Shown: positions 14,484 to 23,173 of the stretch, piece after piece
Position numbering within the stretch: position 1 is the first letter of the stretch
How the letters are laid out: each line of letters opens with the position of its first letter
DNA from: CAZQNF01 sp964403325
Lineage (GTDB): Bacteria > Patescibacteriota > Patescibacteriia > Magasanikbacterales > GWA2-37-8
Direction: 5' to 3'
NCBI GenBank assembly: GCA_964403325.1
Contig: CAYOFO010000004.1
Coordinates: 1 to 46,617 of the forward strand
Length of the DNA stretch: 46,617 nt
Notes under the pieces: model-generated
What the model saw: the letters and a program-made list of their open reading frames with translations, nothing else
What the model was told of the DNA's origin: nothing
Database searches by the model: none
Made by a program: the position numbers and the translations under genes

Positions 14484-15752
14484 TCAGATACCAAACCCAA
14501 ACTGTTGACGCTTGTCTCGAATATTTTCTGGCAAAGTATAAATAGTCCCGAAAACACCATCGTATCCACCACTCGCTTCCACTTTCCCCTGCCGCATATT
14601 GCTTATACCCAGCCAAATATCCGCGTAATGTACGGCGGTTGTTATTTTTTCCGCACTGGCTTCGAGTAAAATAAAAAATTCGCTGCCGATGGCTTCAATC
14701 ATATGCTCGTATTCCATTTGAACTTTCTTAGAAGTCGGTTTGACTTTAAGCACTTCGGCGATAATTTCTTTGAGAGGGACAATATACTGATGCGGCACAA
14801 AACTTTTCCCTATTTCATTTTCGGTCCTGTCGGCCAATGCTTCCACTCGGCTCATAACACCAATGGTTAATTTTTTTCTGCACTTAGGACAGAAATCATT
14901 ATTTTTTTTGGATGCCAGTGGCTCCACCACTACTCCGCAAACCGCATGCCCATCCAGATGATATTTGCCCTCTTCGGGATAAAATTCAATGGTCGATACA
15001 AACTCCTGGGGATTTTTATTTTTAATAATAGAAAAAATTTTATCGTAAGTAATTTCCTCTTCACCGGTAAACTGCAAAATATTTGCTTCTCGGCCGAGCT
15101 TTTCCAGGCTATGTGCATCAGAATTAGAGATAAGGGCAATGGTATCAAGCTGAGTGAGACGATGATTCATGGGTGGATCGCTCGAAAGTCCAGTTTCGAT
15201 GGCAAAAATATATTTGGTCATGTCTTCAAAACATTCGCTTATTGAATCATAGCCGGATTTGGACCCCAAGATGCCAAACCATGGCGTCCAGGCGTGTGCC
15301 GGAATCATATAAAAACGCTCGTCGATACTTAGCATGATCCTCAGAATTTCTTGTGGCGACAAACCCATGATAGGACGACCATCAGAGCGAATATTGACCC
15401 CGCGTTTTTCAAGCTCGGCATTAAACTTCTTCACGCACTCTAAACTCGGTGCAAACAAAAGCAAATGAATGCGCCGCACTTTACCTGCATGTTTATAAAT
15501 ACAAGCCACTTCTGTGCCCAAAATGAACCGGGTAGAGCTGTTGTGATCTTTGAGTTTATACAACCCCGGATTTTCTTCTACTAAATAATTTTCTAAGTGC
15601 TCAAACCACTTAGGATGAGTAAAATCACCCGTGCTAACGATCTGTATCCCCTTTTTCTCACAGGCTTTGGCAATATTGGGGAGTTCCAAACTTTTAGAAC
15701 AAGCGCGAGAGTATTTGGAATGGATATGAAGATCAATAATTTGCTTAAGCAT
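14484..15752 (-). CDS. Endonuclease Q-like PHP-domain DNA repair nuclease
   Basis: The 422-residue protein has a PHP domain with metal-binding motifs DLHIHSKYS (H9, H11), VSTGDFTHP, LGTEV, MIPAHAW and ISNSDAHS. A zinc-finger-like segment follows (AVCGVVVEP, then CPKC), then a helical C-terminal region with SRVEALADR and a final SGGYDGVFGTIY. This order matches endonuclease Q, which nicks DNA 5' of deaminated bases and abasic sites and is known from Thermococcales and some bacteria. The product is full length. The family call is strong; activity is inferred. Confidence 0.82.
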   Translation of the reverse strand: MLKQIIDLHIHSKYSRACSKSLELPNIAKACEKKGIQIVSTGDFTHPKWFEHLENYLVEENPGLYKLKDHNSSTRFILGTEVACIYKHAGKVRRIHLLLFAPSLECVKKFNAELEKRGVNIRSDGRPIMGLSPQEILRIMLSIDERFYMIPAHAWTPWFGILGSKSGYDSISECFEDMTKYIFAIETGLSSDPPMNHRLTQLDTIALISNSDAHSLEKLGREANILQFTGEEEITYDKIFSIIKNKNPQEFVSTIEFYPEEGKYHLDGHAVCGVVVEPLASKKNNDFCPKCRKKLTIGVMSRVEALADRTENEIGKSFVPHQYIVPLKEIIAEVLKVKPTSKKVQMEYEHMIEAIGSEFFILLEASAEKITTAVHYADIWLGISNMRQGKVEASGGYDGVFGTIYTLPENIRDKRQQFGFGI

Positions 15753-15791
15753 AATAAAAAAATAACAAACAATGAGTTGCCCGCGCCTAAA

Positions 15792-15812
15792 CCCCTCTTT
15801 GGTAAGGAGGGG
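15792..15812 (-). terminator. Possible terminator after the malic enzyme gene
   Basis: CCCCTC (15792-15797) and GAGGGG (15807-15812) form a 6-bp GC stem around a 9-nt loop, 22 bp past the malic enzyme stop. The T-run is short on both strands, so termination may be weak. Confidence 0.4.
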
Positions 15813-15833
15813 ACATTTTTATACCCCCTACAA

Positions 15834-16955
15834 TTATTTGATTGCTTGAGCGACTAATTTGCTTACATTCTTATCCAAAACATCCGGCAAAATATTTTCT
15901 GAATTCAGATTTGTAACAGCATCAGCAAGCGCTCGAGCCACGCTTAGTTTCATAGCTACAGTAAACTTCTTTATACGTTTATCGAGAAGGCCGCGAAAGA
16001 TCCCCGGGAAAGCAAGGGCATTATTCACCTGATTCGCAAAATCACTGCGACCGGTGGCAACAACGGCGGCTCCAGCGGCTTTGGCAATACCCGGCATAAC
16101 TTCGGGGGTTGGATTTGCCAGCGCAAAAATAATAGCTTGGGTATTCATACTTTGGATCATTTCACCGGTCACAATATTGGGCTTACTTACCCCAATGAAG
16201 ACATCGGCATTTTTCATAGCTTCTTTGAGTCCACCGGTTATTTTTTCGCAGTTCGTTATTTTAGCAAATTCGTCTTTTACACCACCGAGATTATCCCGAC
16301 CAGCATAAATTAGACCTTTAGAATCAACCAGGCGCATATTTTTTACCCCAGCTGCCAAAAGAAGTTTGGCTGTAGCAGCTCCAGCTGAGCCTACACCATT
16401 AATAACAACCATAATTTCTTCCAGTTTTTTGTCGACAACTTTAAGAGCGTTGTAGAGCCCGGCGAGTATCACGACTGCAGTTCCATGCTGATCATCATGG
16501 AAGACGGGGATATCTAAAAGTTCAGCCAACCGGTCTTCAATTTCAAAACAACGTGGCGCGGAAATATCTTCCAAGTGAATACCGCCAAACATGGGAGAAA
16601 TATTTTGCACGATTTTAATTATTTCTTCGGTATCCTGAGTTTTTATGGCGATCGGCACTGCGTCGATATCAGCAAGTTCTTTGTAGAGCACGCATTTCCC
16701 TTCCATCACCGGCAAACTCGCTTCCGGACCAATATTGCCAAGACCAAGTACCGCGCTACCATCGGTAACAACGGCTACTAAATTATGCTTGCGTGTAAGT
16801 TCATAAACACTTTCAGGATTTCGCACAATTTCTTCACAGGCTTTAGCGACGCCGGGCGTGTAGGCTAAACCCAACTCTTCCTTGGAAGTAATTTTAGCGC
16901 GCGAAATGACTTCAATTTTCCCTCCTAATTTTTTGTGATATTCGATAGGATCCAT
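15834..16955 (-). CDS. NAD(P)-dependent malic enzyme
   Basis: The protein of about 373 residues has the short prokaryotic malic enzyme form: YTPGVAKACEEI, VVTDGSAVLGLGNIGP, the metal site IHLEDISAPRCFEIE, DIPVFHDDQHGTAVV, and an NAD-binding VINGVGSAGAATAKLL. It oxidatively decarboxylates malate to pyruvate. I use the ATG at 16955 rather than a TTG nine bases upstream. A stand-alone gene. With the citrate-cleaving genes at 25-31 kb it could route citrate-derived C4 acids to pyruvate, but no malate dehydrogenase is in this window. Confidence 0.93.
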   Translation of the reverse strand: MDPIEYHKKLGGKIEVISRAKITSKEELGLAYTPGVAKACEEIVRNPESVYELTRKHNLVAVVTDGSAVLGLGNIGPEASLPVMEGKCVLYKELADIDAVPIAIKTQDTEEIIKIVQNISPMFGGIHLEDISAPRCFEIEDRLAELLDIPVFHDDQHGTAVVILAGLYNALKVVDKKLEEIMVVINGVGSAGAATAKLLLAAGVKNMRLVDSKGLIYAGRDNLGGVKDEFAKITNCEKITGGLKEAMKNADVFIGVSKPNIVTGEMIQSMNTQAIIFALANPTPEVMPGIAKAAGAAVVATGRSDFANQVNNALAFPGIFRGLLDKRIKKFTVAMKLSVARALADAVTNLNSENILPDVLDKNVSKLVAQAIK

Positions 16956-17039
16956 ATAATACAATAAAAATTAATCAATTTGCTAATGGTTCGATTTTAA
17001 CGCGAACGATTTTTAAAAGATGAGTTGATAATTTAATAT

Positions 17040-17070
17040 TTATCCACATATTTATACACTCTGTGGATAA
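17040..17070. promoter_or_regulatory. Two perfect DnaA-box sequences in inverted orientation
   Basis: TTATCCACA (17040-17048) and its exact complement TGTGGATAA (17062-17070) are 13 bp apart, in the AT-rich gap between malic enzyme and the 17084 gene. Each matches the consensus DnaA box. The pair can also fold as a 9-bp hairpin and serve as a weak terminator for the 17084 gene. No initiation gene lies nearby. Confidence 0.45.
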
Positions 17071-17083
17071 AAATAACTCCAGA

Positions 17084-17542
17084 CTAATTTTTCAAGACAA
17101 CCGGAATTCCTAGTCTCTGTGCCGCTTCTTGTGCCTTCACAGCTTCTTCCTCACGAAGTTGCGCCAAACGACTCGTGAGCACCCCACTCATTGCCTGTTC
17201 CCCGATACTCCTAATAAATTCTTCGACCATACCAGCAATTTCAAGGTTGGTAAGTTCAATGATGCCTAACGGATGTTTTTCCCCATCTAGGACATACACT
17301 TTTTCTCGACTTTGAAATATCCTTACCAATTGTTGTTCAAAAAGTTCACTCTCTAAATAATCCCCCAGATTATCAAAAATAAACTCCTGTTCTTCTTGGG
17401 GAAGTCGAGAAAAATATCTGCACACTTGGGCTACAAAAGGATTATAATCATCCTGTTCAGGATGGGATTCAGCCATGGAAAGAAAATACCCTTTAATATC
17501 AAAATTTTCTTCCTCCAGGCCAGCAGCCGGTCTTTCTTTCAT
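17084..17542 (-). CDS. Acidic protein of unknown function
   Basis: The 152-residue protein is acidic and helical, with LPQEEQEFIFDNLGDYLESE, IAGMVEEFIRSIGEQ and a C-terminal helix LAQLREEEAVKAQEAAQRLG. It has no signal or membrane segment. Its ATG overlaps the stop of the upstream RluA-type gene in an ATGA junction, so the two are translationally coupled. No family is recognised. Confidence 0.6.
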   Translation of the reverse strand: MKERPAAGLEEENFDIKGYFLSMAESHPEQDDYNPFVAQVCRYFSRLPQEEQEFIFDNLGDYLESELFEQQLVRIFQSREKVYVLDGEKHPLGIIELTNLEIAGMVEEFIRSIGEQAMSGVLTSRLAQLREEEAVKAQEAAQRLGIPVVLKN

Positions 17543-18213
17543 AAGAAATACTCATTTAAATAATCTTCCAAAATAAAGCCATCAGTAACCAGCTTTTTTT
17601 TCTCTTCTTTCGTTGGTAACAAAAATTCTAATTGTATGGCTCGAAGCGCAATGGATTTATCGCAGAGCGGTTTCTTCGCGCCGTATTTTACATCCCCCAC
17701 AATAGGGTGGCCGATATGCGCAAGCTGCGTTCGAATTTGGTGCGGTCGACCGGTTTTAAGTTCTATTTCAAGAAGTGAACTTTTATCGTTTGACTGAATA
17801 ACTTTATACACCAGCTCAGCGCGTTTGGAATCGCGCACTTCTTGGTCAAAAACCGTGACAAAATTTCTTTCTTCGTCTTTTTTGAGATAATGAACTAAGG
17901 TTTGAGCAGGAATTTTAGGACTACCTTCTACTACGGCTTGGTATATCTTTTTAATACTATGAACACGAAATTGTTCCGAGAGCCGACTGGCACCTTTGCT
18001 GGTTTTGGCAAACAAGACTATACCCGATACCGGCCGATCGAGACGATGCAAGAGTCCCAAAAAAACATTGCCGGTTTTTTCGTATTTTTCTTTCAGATAC
18101 ACTTTTATTTCGTCCATGAGGGAAGTGTCGCCGGTTTCATCGCCCTGTACTAAAATTCCAGCCGGTTTGTATACGGCAATAAGATGGTTATCTTCGTAGA
18201 GAACTTTTAACAT
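17539..18213 (-). CDS. RluA-family RNA pseudouridine synthase
   Basis: Starting at MLKVLYEDNHLIAVYKPAG (ATG 18213), the protein has about 224 residues with the catalytic motif LHRLDRPVSG (Asp59) and the family ending GRPHQIRTQLAHIGHPIVGD. It lacks the N-terminal S4 domain of some RluD-type members. It isomerises uridines in rRNA or tRNA; the target site is unknown. An upstream non-ATG start at 18258 would add an unlikely extension. It ends in TGA, overlapping the next gene. Confidence 0.9.
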   Translation of the reverse strand: MLKVLYEDNHLIAVYKPAGILVQGDETGDTSLMDEIKVYLKEKYEKTGNVFLGLLHRLDRPVSGIVLFAKTSKGASRLSEQFRVHSIKKIYQAVVEGSPKIPAQTLVHYLKKDEERNFVTVFDQEVRDSKRAELVYKVIQSNDKSSLLEIELKTGRPHQIRTQLAHIGHPIVGDVKYGAKKPLCDKSIALRAIQLEFLLPTKEEKKKLVTDGFILEDYLNEYFL

Positions 18214-18254
18214 ACAATACAAAAATGAGCACAATCCCCGTTTGGGTAAAAAGC

Positions 18255-18461
18255 TCAACGAACAGGCATGACTGAAGGGGAGATGGAAACCGAAGGACTT
18301 GTGCTCATACTATGAGTTGCGAATAAACCAAGCCCAAAGAAAGCAAGAACTACCAATACCAGCAACGCGGCGCCTAAACCCATCAATATTTTACTATCAA
18401 AAACATACCCTGCCCCAATAACAAAGACGAGAACTACTACAATAAGCAATAACATTATCAT
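18255..18461 (-). CDS. Small two-span membrane protein
   Basis: The 68-residue protein has two hydrophobic segments, LLLIVVVLVFVIGAGYVF and LMGLGAALLVLVVLAFFG, joined by a short loop, and a Ser/Pro-rich tail. It lies 5 bp after the SDR gene on the same strand and may be co-transcribed. No known family. Confidence 0.55.
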   Translation of the reverse strand: MIMLLLIVVVLVFVIGAGYVFDSKILMGLGAALLVLVVLAFFGLGLFATHSMSTSPSVSISPSVMPVR

Positions 18462-18466
18462 ATGAT

Positions 18467-19282
18467 CTATTTTTCTAAAATTTTTCTTATAAGTGGAATA
18501 AAAATACTATCCGGTAAAATTTTGCGAAGCACAAGAAGTGCTGGTGCATTGCCCCCGACGCTGTAGCGCAGCTTACTCCTATTATCAGTCGCAGCTCGAT
18601 AAATGGTTTGTGCTACGACTTCTGGACCACTACCATTGGCGCCAAAGCTGTGCAGGGTGTTGAGGATGCGATTTTGGTAAGAATCGTAAACACCAACATT
18701 CTCTTTGCCAAAAACTTCTTGGGAACGACTGTAAAAATCGGTTTTTATTGCGCCAGGTTCAATGAGTTTTACGCGAATACCAAATTGTCTGAGCTCAAAC
18801 TGGAGGGATTCAGAAAAACCTTCAACCGCCCATTTGGTAGCATGGTAAATACTGTAGAGCGGAAATGTGAGTCGCCCCCCAACTGAGGAAATGTTAATAA
18901 CCGTACCGGATTTCTGATCACGAAAATGGGGTAAAAAACTCCGAGTTACGTTCATAAGACCAAACACGTTCACATCAAACTGCTTTTGAACCTGTTCGCT
19001 ATTCGAGAGTTCAAATGCCCCCACCGCGCCATAGCCCGCATTATTTAAGAGTACATCAATAGTTTTAAATTTTTTAATAACTTGCTCTGTGACTGAAGCG
19101 ATACTTTCCAAGCTCGTCACGTCAAGCGCTAAACACGTTACATTGGGAAGTTTAGCGAGTTCAATTTCTTTTTCCGGTGTGCGCATGGTCGCAACAACCT
19201 GCCAGCCACGCTTTTGAAACAATAGAGCGGCCGCTTTACCTATGCCGGAAGAAGCGCCGGTAATAAAAATAGTTTTGAGCAT
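18467..19282 (-). CDS. Short-chain dehydrogenase/reductase
   Basis: A classical SDR starting MLKTIFITGASSGIGKAA: TGxxxGxG at 8-15, NNAG at 79-82, Ser near 131-132 and the YxxxK pair Y145/K149 in IYHATKWA. Later residues (VKLIEPGAIKTDFYS) are typical. It reduces or oxidises a hydroxyl or carbonyl compound with NAD(P)H; the substrate is unknown. I use the ATG at 19282, not an upstream TTG. Full length at about 271 residues. Confidence 0.9.
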   Translation of the reverse strand: MLKTIFITGASSGIGKAAALLFQKRGWQVVATMRTPEKEIELAKLPNVTCLALDVTSLESIASVTEQVIKKFKTIDVLLNNAGYGAVGAFELSNSEQVQKQFDVNVFGLMNVTRSFLPHFRDQKSGTVINISSVGGRLTFPLYSIYHATKWAVEGFSESLQFELRQFGIRVKLIEPGAIKTDFYSRSQEVFGKENVGVYDSYQNRILNTLHSFGANGSGPEVVAQTIYRAATDNRSKLRYSVGGNAPALLVLRKILPDSIFIPLIRKILEK

Positions 19283-19317
19283 ATATAACAATATTAAGCT
19301 ATTCTAACAGGAAAACC

Positions 19318-19350
19318 TAAAAAAGCAACGCCCAGCGAGTACCAGGCGTT
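19318..19350 (-). terminator. Terminator after the glutathione S-transferase gene
   Basis: Read leftwards, AACGCC and GGCGTT form a stem (19345-19350 with 19327-19332) followed by GCTTTTTT. It separates the GST gene from the SDR gene. Confidence 0.65.
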
Positions 19351-19478
19351 CTTTATCATAATTCATTCATCAATTTTTCATCATTACCACGTTTTTTCTT
19401 TTATCCTGCAGATTTCGGTGGTTTAACACTTTGCGCCCAAGGAATACTTTTAGCTCGACCACAAAAGAAAGCTACAAC

Positions 19479-20075
19479 CTATAACGCCATTATTTTTTTA
19501 ACGGCTGGGCGAGCTTTTATTTTCTCAGCCCATGTGAGAATATTGGCAAAACTAGAGAAGTCGTACTGCATGCTCATCGCCAAATTTATGATCGTTCCCA
19601 AGCTGATATCTGCGAGCGTAAAGGCATTTCCTACCATATAGTCTTTGCCGGCCAAATGATTGTTTAATATAGCAAGAAAAGGCATAACATCGGTTTTGGC
19701 TTTTTCCACACCTTCAGCTGTGCCGCTATTAAACATCGCAAAGTACATAATGGTTTCAAAATACTTTTGCACATGGTTTAAACCCCAAAAAGTCCATTGG
19801 TTTACCAAAGCACGTTCTTCAAGAGTTTTTCCCAACAATTCTGGCTGGTGTTTTTCGGCTAGATATTGGTTAATGGCATACGACTCAAACAAAACAAAAT
19901 CATCATCAACCAATGTTGGCACTTTACCATTTGGATTGAGTTTGAGGTAACTTTCAGATTTGTGTTCTTTTTCCTTCATGTTTAAATCTACCATTTCGTA
20001 AGGAACACCCAACTCTTCAAGAAGCCAGATATTACGACCAGCACTGCTGCGCATGGAACCATAAATTTTAAGCAT
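19479..20075 (-). CDS. Glutathione S-transferase-like protein
   Basis: The protein starts MLKIYGSMRSSAGRNIWLLEEL, a thioredoxin-like N-terminal domain, followed by NPNGKVPTLVDDDFVLFESYAI with the glutathione-binding cis-Pro and E-S pair. The helical C-terminal domain includes YMVGNAFTLADISLGTI. It has about 198 residues, standard for the family. After its TAG the same frame stays open for 25 codons, which I consider chance. Few CPR bacteria are expected to make glutathione, so the true thiol partner is uncertain. Confidence 0.88.
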   Translation of the reverse strand: MLKIYGSMRSSAGRNIWLLEELGVPYEMVDLNMKEKEHKSESYLKLNPNGKVPTLVDDDFVLFESYAINQYLAEKHQPELLGKTLEERALVNQWTFWGLNHVQKYFETIMYFAMFNSGTAEGVEKAKTDVMPFLAILNNHLAGKDYMVGNAFTLADISLGTIINLAMSMQYDFSSFANILTWAEKIKARPAVKKIMAL

Positions 20076-20111
20076 ATATACGTACTTTACTGATTTAAAT
20101 CCTCCCAATTA

Positions 20112-20270
20112 TTACTATACCTTATTTTTTCATTCTCAACTACCCTTTTCAGCACAATTTCATTCCCATCAATAATCTGCAGCTTGGTAAAGCAGTTCGC
20201 GACCAGTCCTGCCAATACGATTTTTATTCATTTTTCCGCCAAGATACGCCAGATACAACTGATTTGACAT
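20112..20270 (-). pseudogene. Relic or tiny ORF, N-terminus resembling DUF1543
   Basis: Upstream of the GST gene, an ATG at 20270 opens a 33-codon frame beginning MSNQLYLAYLGGKMNKNRIG and ending at TGA 20169-20171. The YLGGK...RIG start recalls DUF1543 proteins from memory. Another frame then continues with KLQIIDGNEIVLKRVVENEK. Together they look like a small gene broken by a frameshift or deletion. This is tentative; the region otherwise holds no feature. Confidence 0.35.
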
Positions 20271-20276
20271 ACAATT

Positions 20277-21113
20277 TTATTCCTCACCCACAGCCACCAT
20301 TTGCCCCATATCATCAAACAAAGCAGGAAAATAAAACGGCTGATCATTTTTTTTCACAAACAAAGATGCGTCTTCTGATAGATACATTTGCACACCTTTG
20401 TTGTCTACAAGATCATTGATCTGTTTGATTAAACCCGACCTATCTTTGGGCAAACCATTGTCCGGAAGCAAACTTGTTCTCTGTAAAGCAGCTAAACCTC
20501 CTAAATTCAACAAATCGTAAATTTCTTTTATTACTTTTAACCGTATTCTCTGCGGATGGATATGAAAGAGGGATTGGTTGGCCACTATACAATCAAACTT
20601 CCTATCACCGTGCCTACGAAGTACCCGCTTAAGAGTTCTGGCATCACCTATTATATAATCTATACCAGCCCGCTCTAATTCTTCACATATGTTTGCATAT
20701 TTCTCAAAATACTGACCATCCTCATCCGGCAATCCTCGAGCATCGCCTATGGTTAACCCTACTAAATCCAAGTGGCCGGACAATGTTTCTTTGTCATATT
20801 TTTCGGAAAGTTTATAAAAAACATCCAACAAAAAATGGGCACGACCACATCCTACATCCAGCAAGCGATATTTACTTCCATCGTTTTTAGCCACAACTTC
20901 TGCCAGGCCTTCTTCGATTGTTTGAAATAAACCTTTATTTTCTCGTTGACACCGCTCATTAAACACCGGTGGAAAATGGAGCGCGCGAGCATATTGGTCC
21001 AACCCTCGATCTGTCGTATATTGCTGCATAAAAACCCCGGCATTCTCCTGCGCACGATCATTACCGATTGCCATCATCCTTTGGTAATAACTCTTTAATT
21101 CAGCCAACCTCAT
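20277..21113 (-). CDS. Class I SAM-dependent methyltransferase-like protein
   Basis: Starting MRLAELKSYYQRMMAIGN (ATG 21113), about 278 residues. It contains the SAM-binding motif I YRLLDVGCGRAHFLLDV and a later IVANQSLFHIHPQRIRLKVI with IYDLLNLGGLAAL, the usual motif IV-VI region. The start overlaps the stop of the upstream methyltransferase gene (ATGA), so the two are coupled. The substrate is unknown. Confidence 0.75.
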   Translation of the reverse strand: MRLAELKSYYQRMMAIGNDRAQENAGVFMQQYTTDRGLDQYARALHFPPVFNERCQRENKGLFQTIEEGLAEVVAKNDGSKYRLLDVGCGRAHFLLDVFYKLSEKYDKETLSGHLDLVGLTIGDARGLPDEDGQYFEKYANICEELERAGIDYIIGDARTLKRVLRRHGDRKFDCIVANQSLFHIHPQRIRLKVIKEIYDLLNLGGLAALQRTSLLPDNGLPKDRSGLIKQINDLVDNKGVQMYLSEDASLFVKKNDQPFYFPALFDDMGQMVAVGEE

Positions 21114-21994
21114 ATTAAATTGGTAGAATAAGCTAACCACCGGGCAAAAATTCCGGCTGGGAGCAGTCGCCCGCTCTCGGATTCTTCAATTGTTAATTCG
21201 CCAATTTCTACACTGCCACCATATTTTTTGGTAATTTCCCGGAGATTATTTTGGTAAGCAATGGCCGAGTAACCCGAGGCATACCCATTGATAAGAAAAA
21301 ATAACGGATTATCACTCAGTATACTTTGGCACATTTCTAAAAACGGGAGAAAATGCTCCTCTATTTTCCACATCTCGCCATTAGGCCCGTGGCCAAAGGC
21401 GGGCGGATCCATAATAATACCATCGTATTTTTTGCCGCGTTTCACTTCACGTTTTACAAAAAGCGCAGCATCGTCAAGAATCCAACGGACCGGCTTATCT
21501 TTTAAACCCGAGAGTTCAGCATTTTCGCGCGCCCAGGTAATTGCGGTTTTTGAACCATCAACATGCACCACTTCAGCGCCAGCTTGGGCCGCGGCGAGCG
21601 TAGCGCCACCAGTATAGCCAAAAAGATTAAGAACGGAAATTGGCCGCTTGGCCTGAGAAATTTTTTCTTGGAGCCATGTCCAATTGCTGGCTTGCTCCGG
21701 AAAAAGTCCAGTGTGTTTAAAAGATGTCGGCTTAATCCAAAATTTAAGACCAGAGAGTTCTGTCGGCCATTTTTCGGGAATATTTTTTTTGAATTTCCAA
21801 CCGGCATTTTTGGTTTCACGGGTGAAAACAGCATCGGCATTTTTCCATGCTTCCGGTTTTAGTTTCGCCCACAATGCCTGCGGATCGGGTCGTGAAACTA
21901 TAACTTGGCCATAACGCTCGAGCTTTTCGCCATCCCCACTGTCGAAAAGTTCATACCCCTTACCAGCTTGGGTAGTTACAATTGAATATTGCAT
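21110..21994 (-). CDS. Class I SAM-dependent methyltransferase, COG1092-like (rRNA type)
   Basis: The 294-residue protein has motif I VLNLFGYTGGATLAAAQAG, motif II VVHVDGSKTAI and the DPPAFG motif in GIIMDPPAFGHGP. These are typical of RlmI/RlmK-like 23S rRNA methyltransferases. The N-terminal part (QYSIVTTQAGKGYELFDSG) is shorter than in RlmI and has no clear PUA domain. It lies 3 bp after a HAD gene and overlaps the next methyltransferase. Target base unknown. Confidence 0.83.
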   Translation of the reverse strand: MQYSIVTTQAGKGYELFDSGDGEKLERYGQVIVSRPDPQALWAKLKPEAWKNADAVFTRETKNAGWKFKKNIPEKWPTELSGLKFWIKPTSFKHTGLFPEQASNWTWLQEKISQAKRPISVLNLFGYTGGATLAAAQAGAEVVHVDGSKTAITWARENAELSGLKDKPVRWILDDAALFVKREVKRGKKYDGIIMDPPAFGHGPNGEMWKIEEHFLPFLEMCQSILSDNPLFFLINGYASGYSAIAYQNNLREITKKYGGSVEIGELTIEESESGRLLPAGIFARWLAYSTNLI

Positions 21995-21997
21995 ACA

Positions 21998-22609
21998 TTA
22001 AATACTCATACCTAAAACCACTAAATCTTTCACCAGCCGATCTATCTTCCCTCTTTCATAGATTACCGCCTTAACCCCCAAATCTTCAGCCACTCGAGCA
22101 GCCTCTTCATTATCGTCAATATACACAATTTCTTCCGGCAAACAACCGGCCACGGTAATCATTTTTTGCACAAATTCTTTTTCCGGCTTCGTATACCCAC
22201 AGTCAAAACTAAAAACTTCTTTATCAAAAATTCTCCGAATATCATATTTTTGATCAAGATAATCAACTCGAGTTCTCATATTGCCGGAAAAAGCAATAAT
22301 TTGATAATTTGTCTTCAGACGTTGTATGAGTTCAAAAATATCTTTATCCAGGCGAAAATCTTCATAGTATTTTTTACGGACAATTTGCACATCATATTCA
22401 GTGGGTAGCTGGCTTTTCACCCATTCCCAAAATACTTCGTCGGAAATTTTTCCGGTGTGCGCTGATTTCTTCATTTCGTTTCGAGTCAAAAGGCTTTGGA
22501 TAAGCTTCGGGTTATAACCATATTCTTTTTCCAAAACCTCATAAACTGACCGACCATTGGAAAATAACACTCCCCCATAATCGACGGCGATGACTTTAAC
22601 AGCATTCAT
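21998..22609 (-). CDS. HAD-superfamily hydrolase
   Basis: The 203-residue protein starts with the nucleophile motif AVDYGGVLFSNG, followed by motif II IIAFSGNMRTRVDYL, a Lys in GYTKPEKEFVQKM and motif IV EEIVYIDDNEEAARVAEDLG. The cap is helical. Such enzymes remove phosphate from small metabolites. Close spacing to genes on either side suggests an operon from the GNAT pair through to the methyltransferases. Confidence 0.88.
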   Translation of the reverse strand: MNAVKVIAVDYGGVLFSNGRSVYEVLEKEYGYNPKLIQSLLTRNEMKKSAHTGKISDEVFWEWVKSQLPTEYDVQIVRKKYYEDFRLDKDIFELIQRLKTNYQIIAFSGNMRTRVDYLDQKYDIRRIFDKEVFSFDCGYTKPEKEFVQKMITVAGCLPEEIVYIDDNEEAARVAEDLGVKAVIYERGKIDRLVKDLVVLGMSI

Positions 22610-22620
22610 ATTATTTTTTA

Positions 22621-23157
22621 CTAAAAAAGTTTTATCATACGCAACTCAGGCATAGTTTTACCCGATGGTAATTTAGCGAGTTCTTCAGCCGGGGTTGAAT
22701 CGCCAGTAAAGTGAAAACCGAGTGATGTATAAAAACGAATAGCATTTTGGTTATAAGTTACCACATCGAGCACGATTTCTTTTTCATTTCCCAGCCAATC
22801 AAGAGCACAATGCATCAATTTTTTCCCTAAACCTCGACCTTGATACTCCGATAAAACGTACAGAGCATTTATTTTGTGGTTTTTTAAATTTTTTTCAGCT
22901 TGGCAAAAACCTACCACTTTCTCCAATTCATTTTTAACGACCCAAACATGGTATCCGTCAGACTCTTCTGTTAATTTCTTTTTTAGCCAATCTGTTCTTT
23001 TGGTGCTAAAAAAATCTTTTTCCAAAATATCTGCCGCAGTAATTCCCAATTCTTCGTTTGGATAGGTGCTAAGCCAGACCGCGCGATGTACGTTAGCAAT
23101 GGGTAAAATATCCTCTAATGTTGCGAAAGTGATTGTTAGGTTGTCTGAAGTATACAT
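22621..23157 (-). CDS. GNAT-family N-acetyltransferase (first of a tandem pair)
   Basis: The 178-residue protein has the acetyl-CoA-binding motif A YQGRGLGKKLMHCALDWLG, preceded by INALYVLSE and followed by NAIRFYTSLGFHFTGDST. It is about half identical to its neighbour at 23174, including the shared ending EELAKLPSGKTMPELRMIK. A recent tandem duplication followed by divergence is the simplest explanation. Substrate unknown. Confidence 0.88.
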   Translation of the reverse strand: MYTSDNLTITFATLEDILPIANVHRAVWLSTYPNEELGITAADILEKDFFSTKRTDWLKKKLTEESDGYHVWVVKNELEKVVGFCQAEKNLKNHKINALYVLSEYQGRGLGKKLMHCALDWLGNEKEIVLDVVTYNQNAIRFYTSLGFHFTGDSTPAEELAKLPSGKTMPELRMIKLF

Positions 23158-23173
23158 ACTACAAATATGTTTT

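Noticed and set aside
19404..19478. C-terminal extension of the GST protein beyond its TAG
   Set aside because: Twenty-five open codons are expected by chance, and the protein already has the normal family length.
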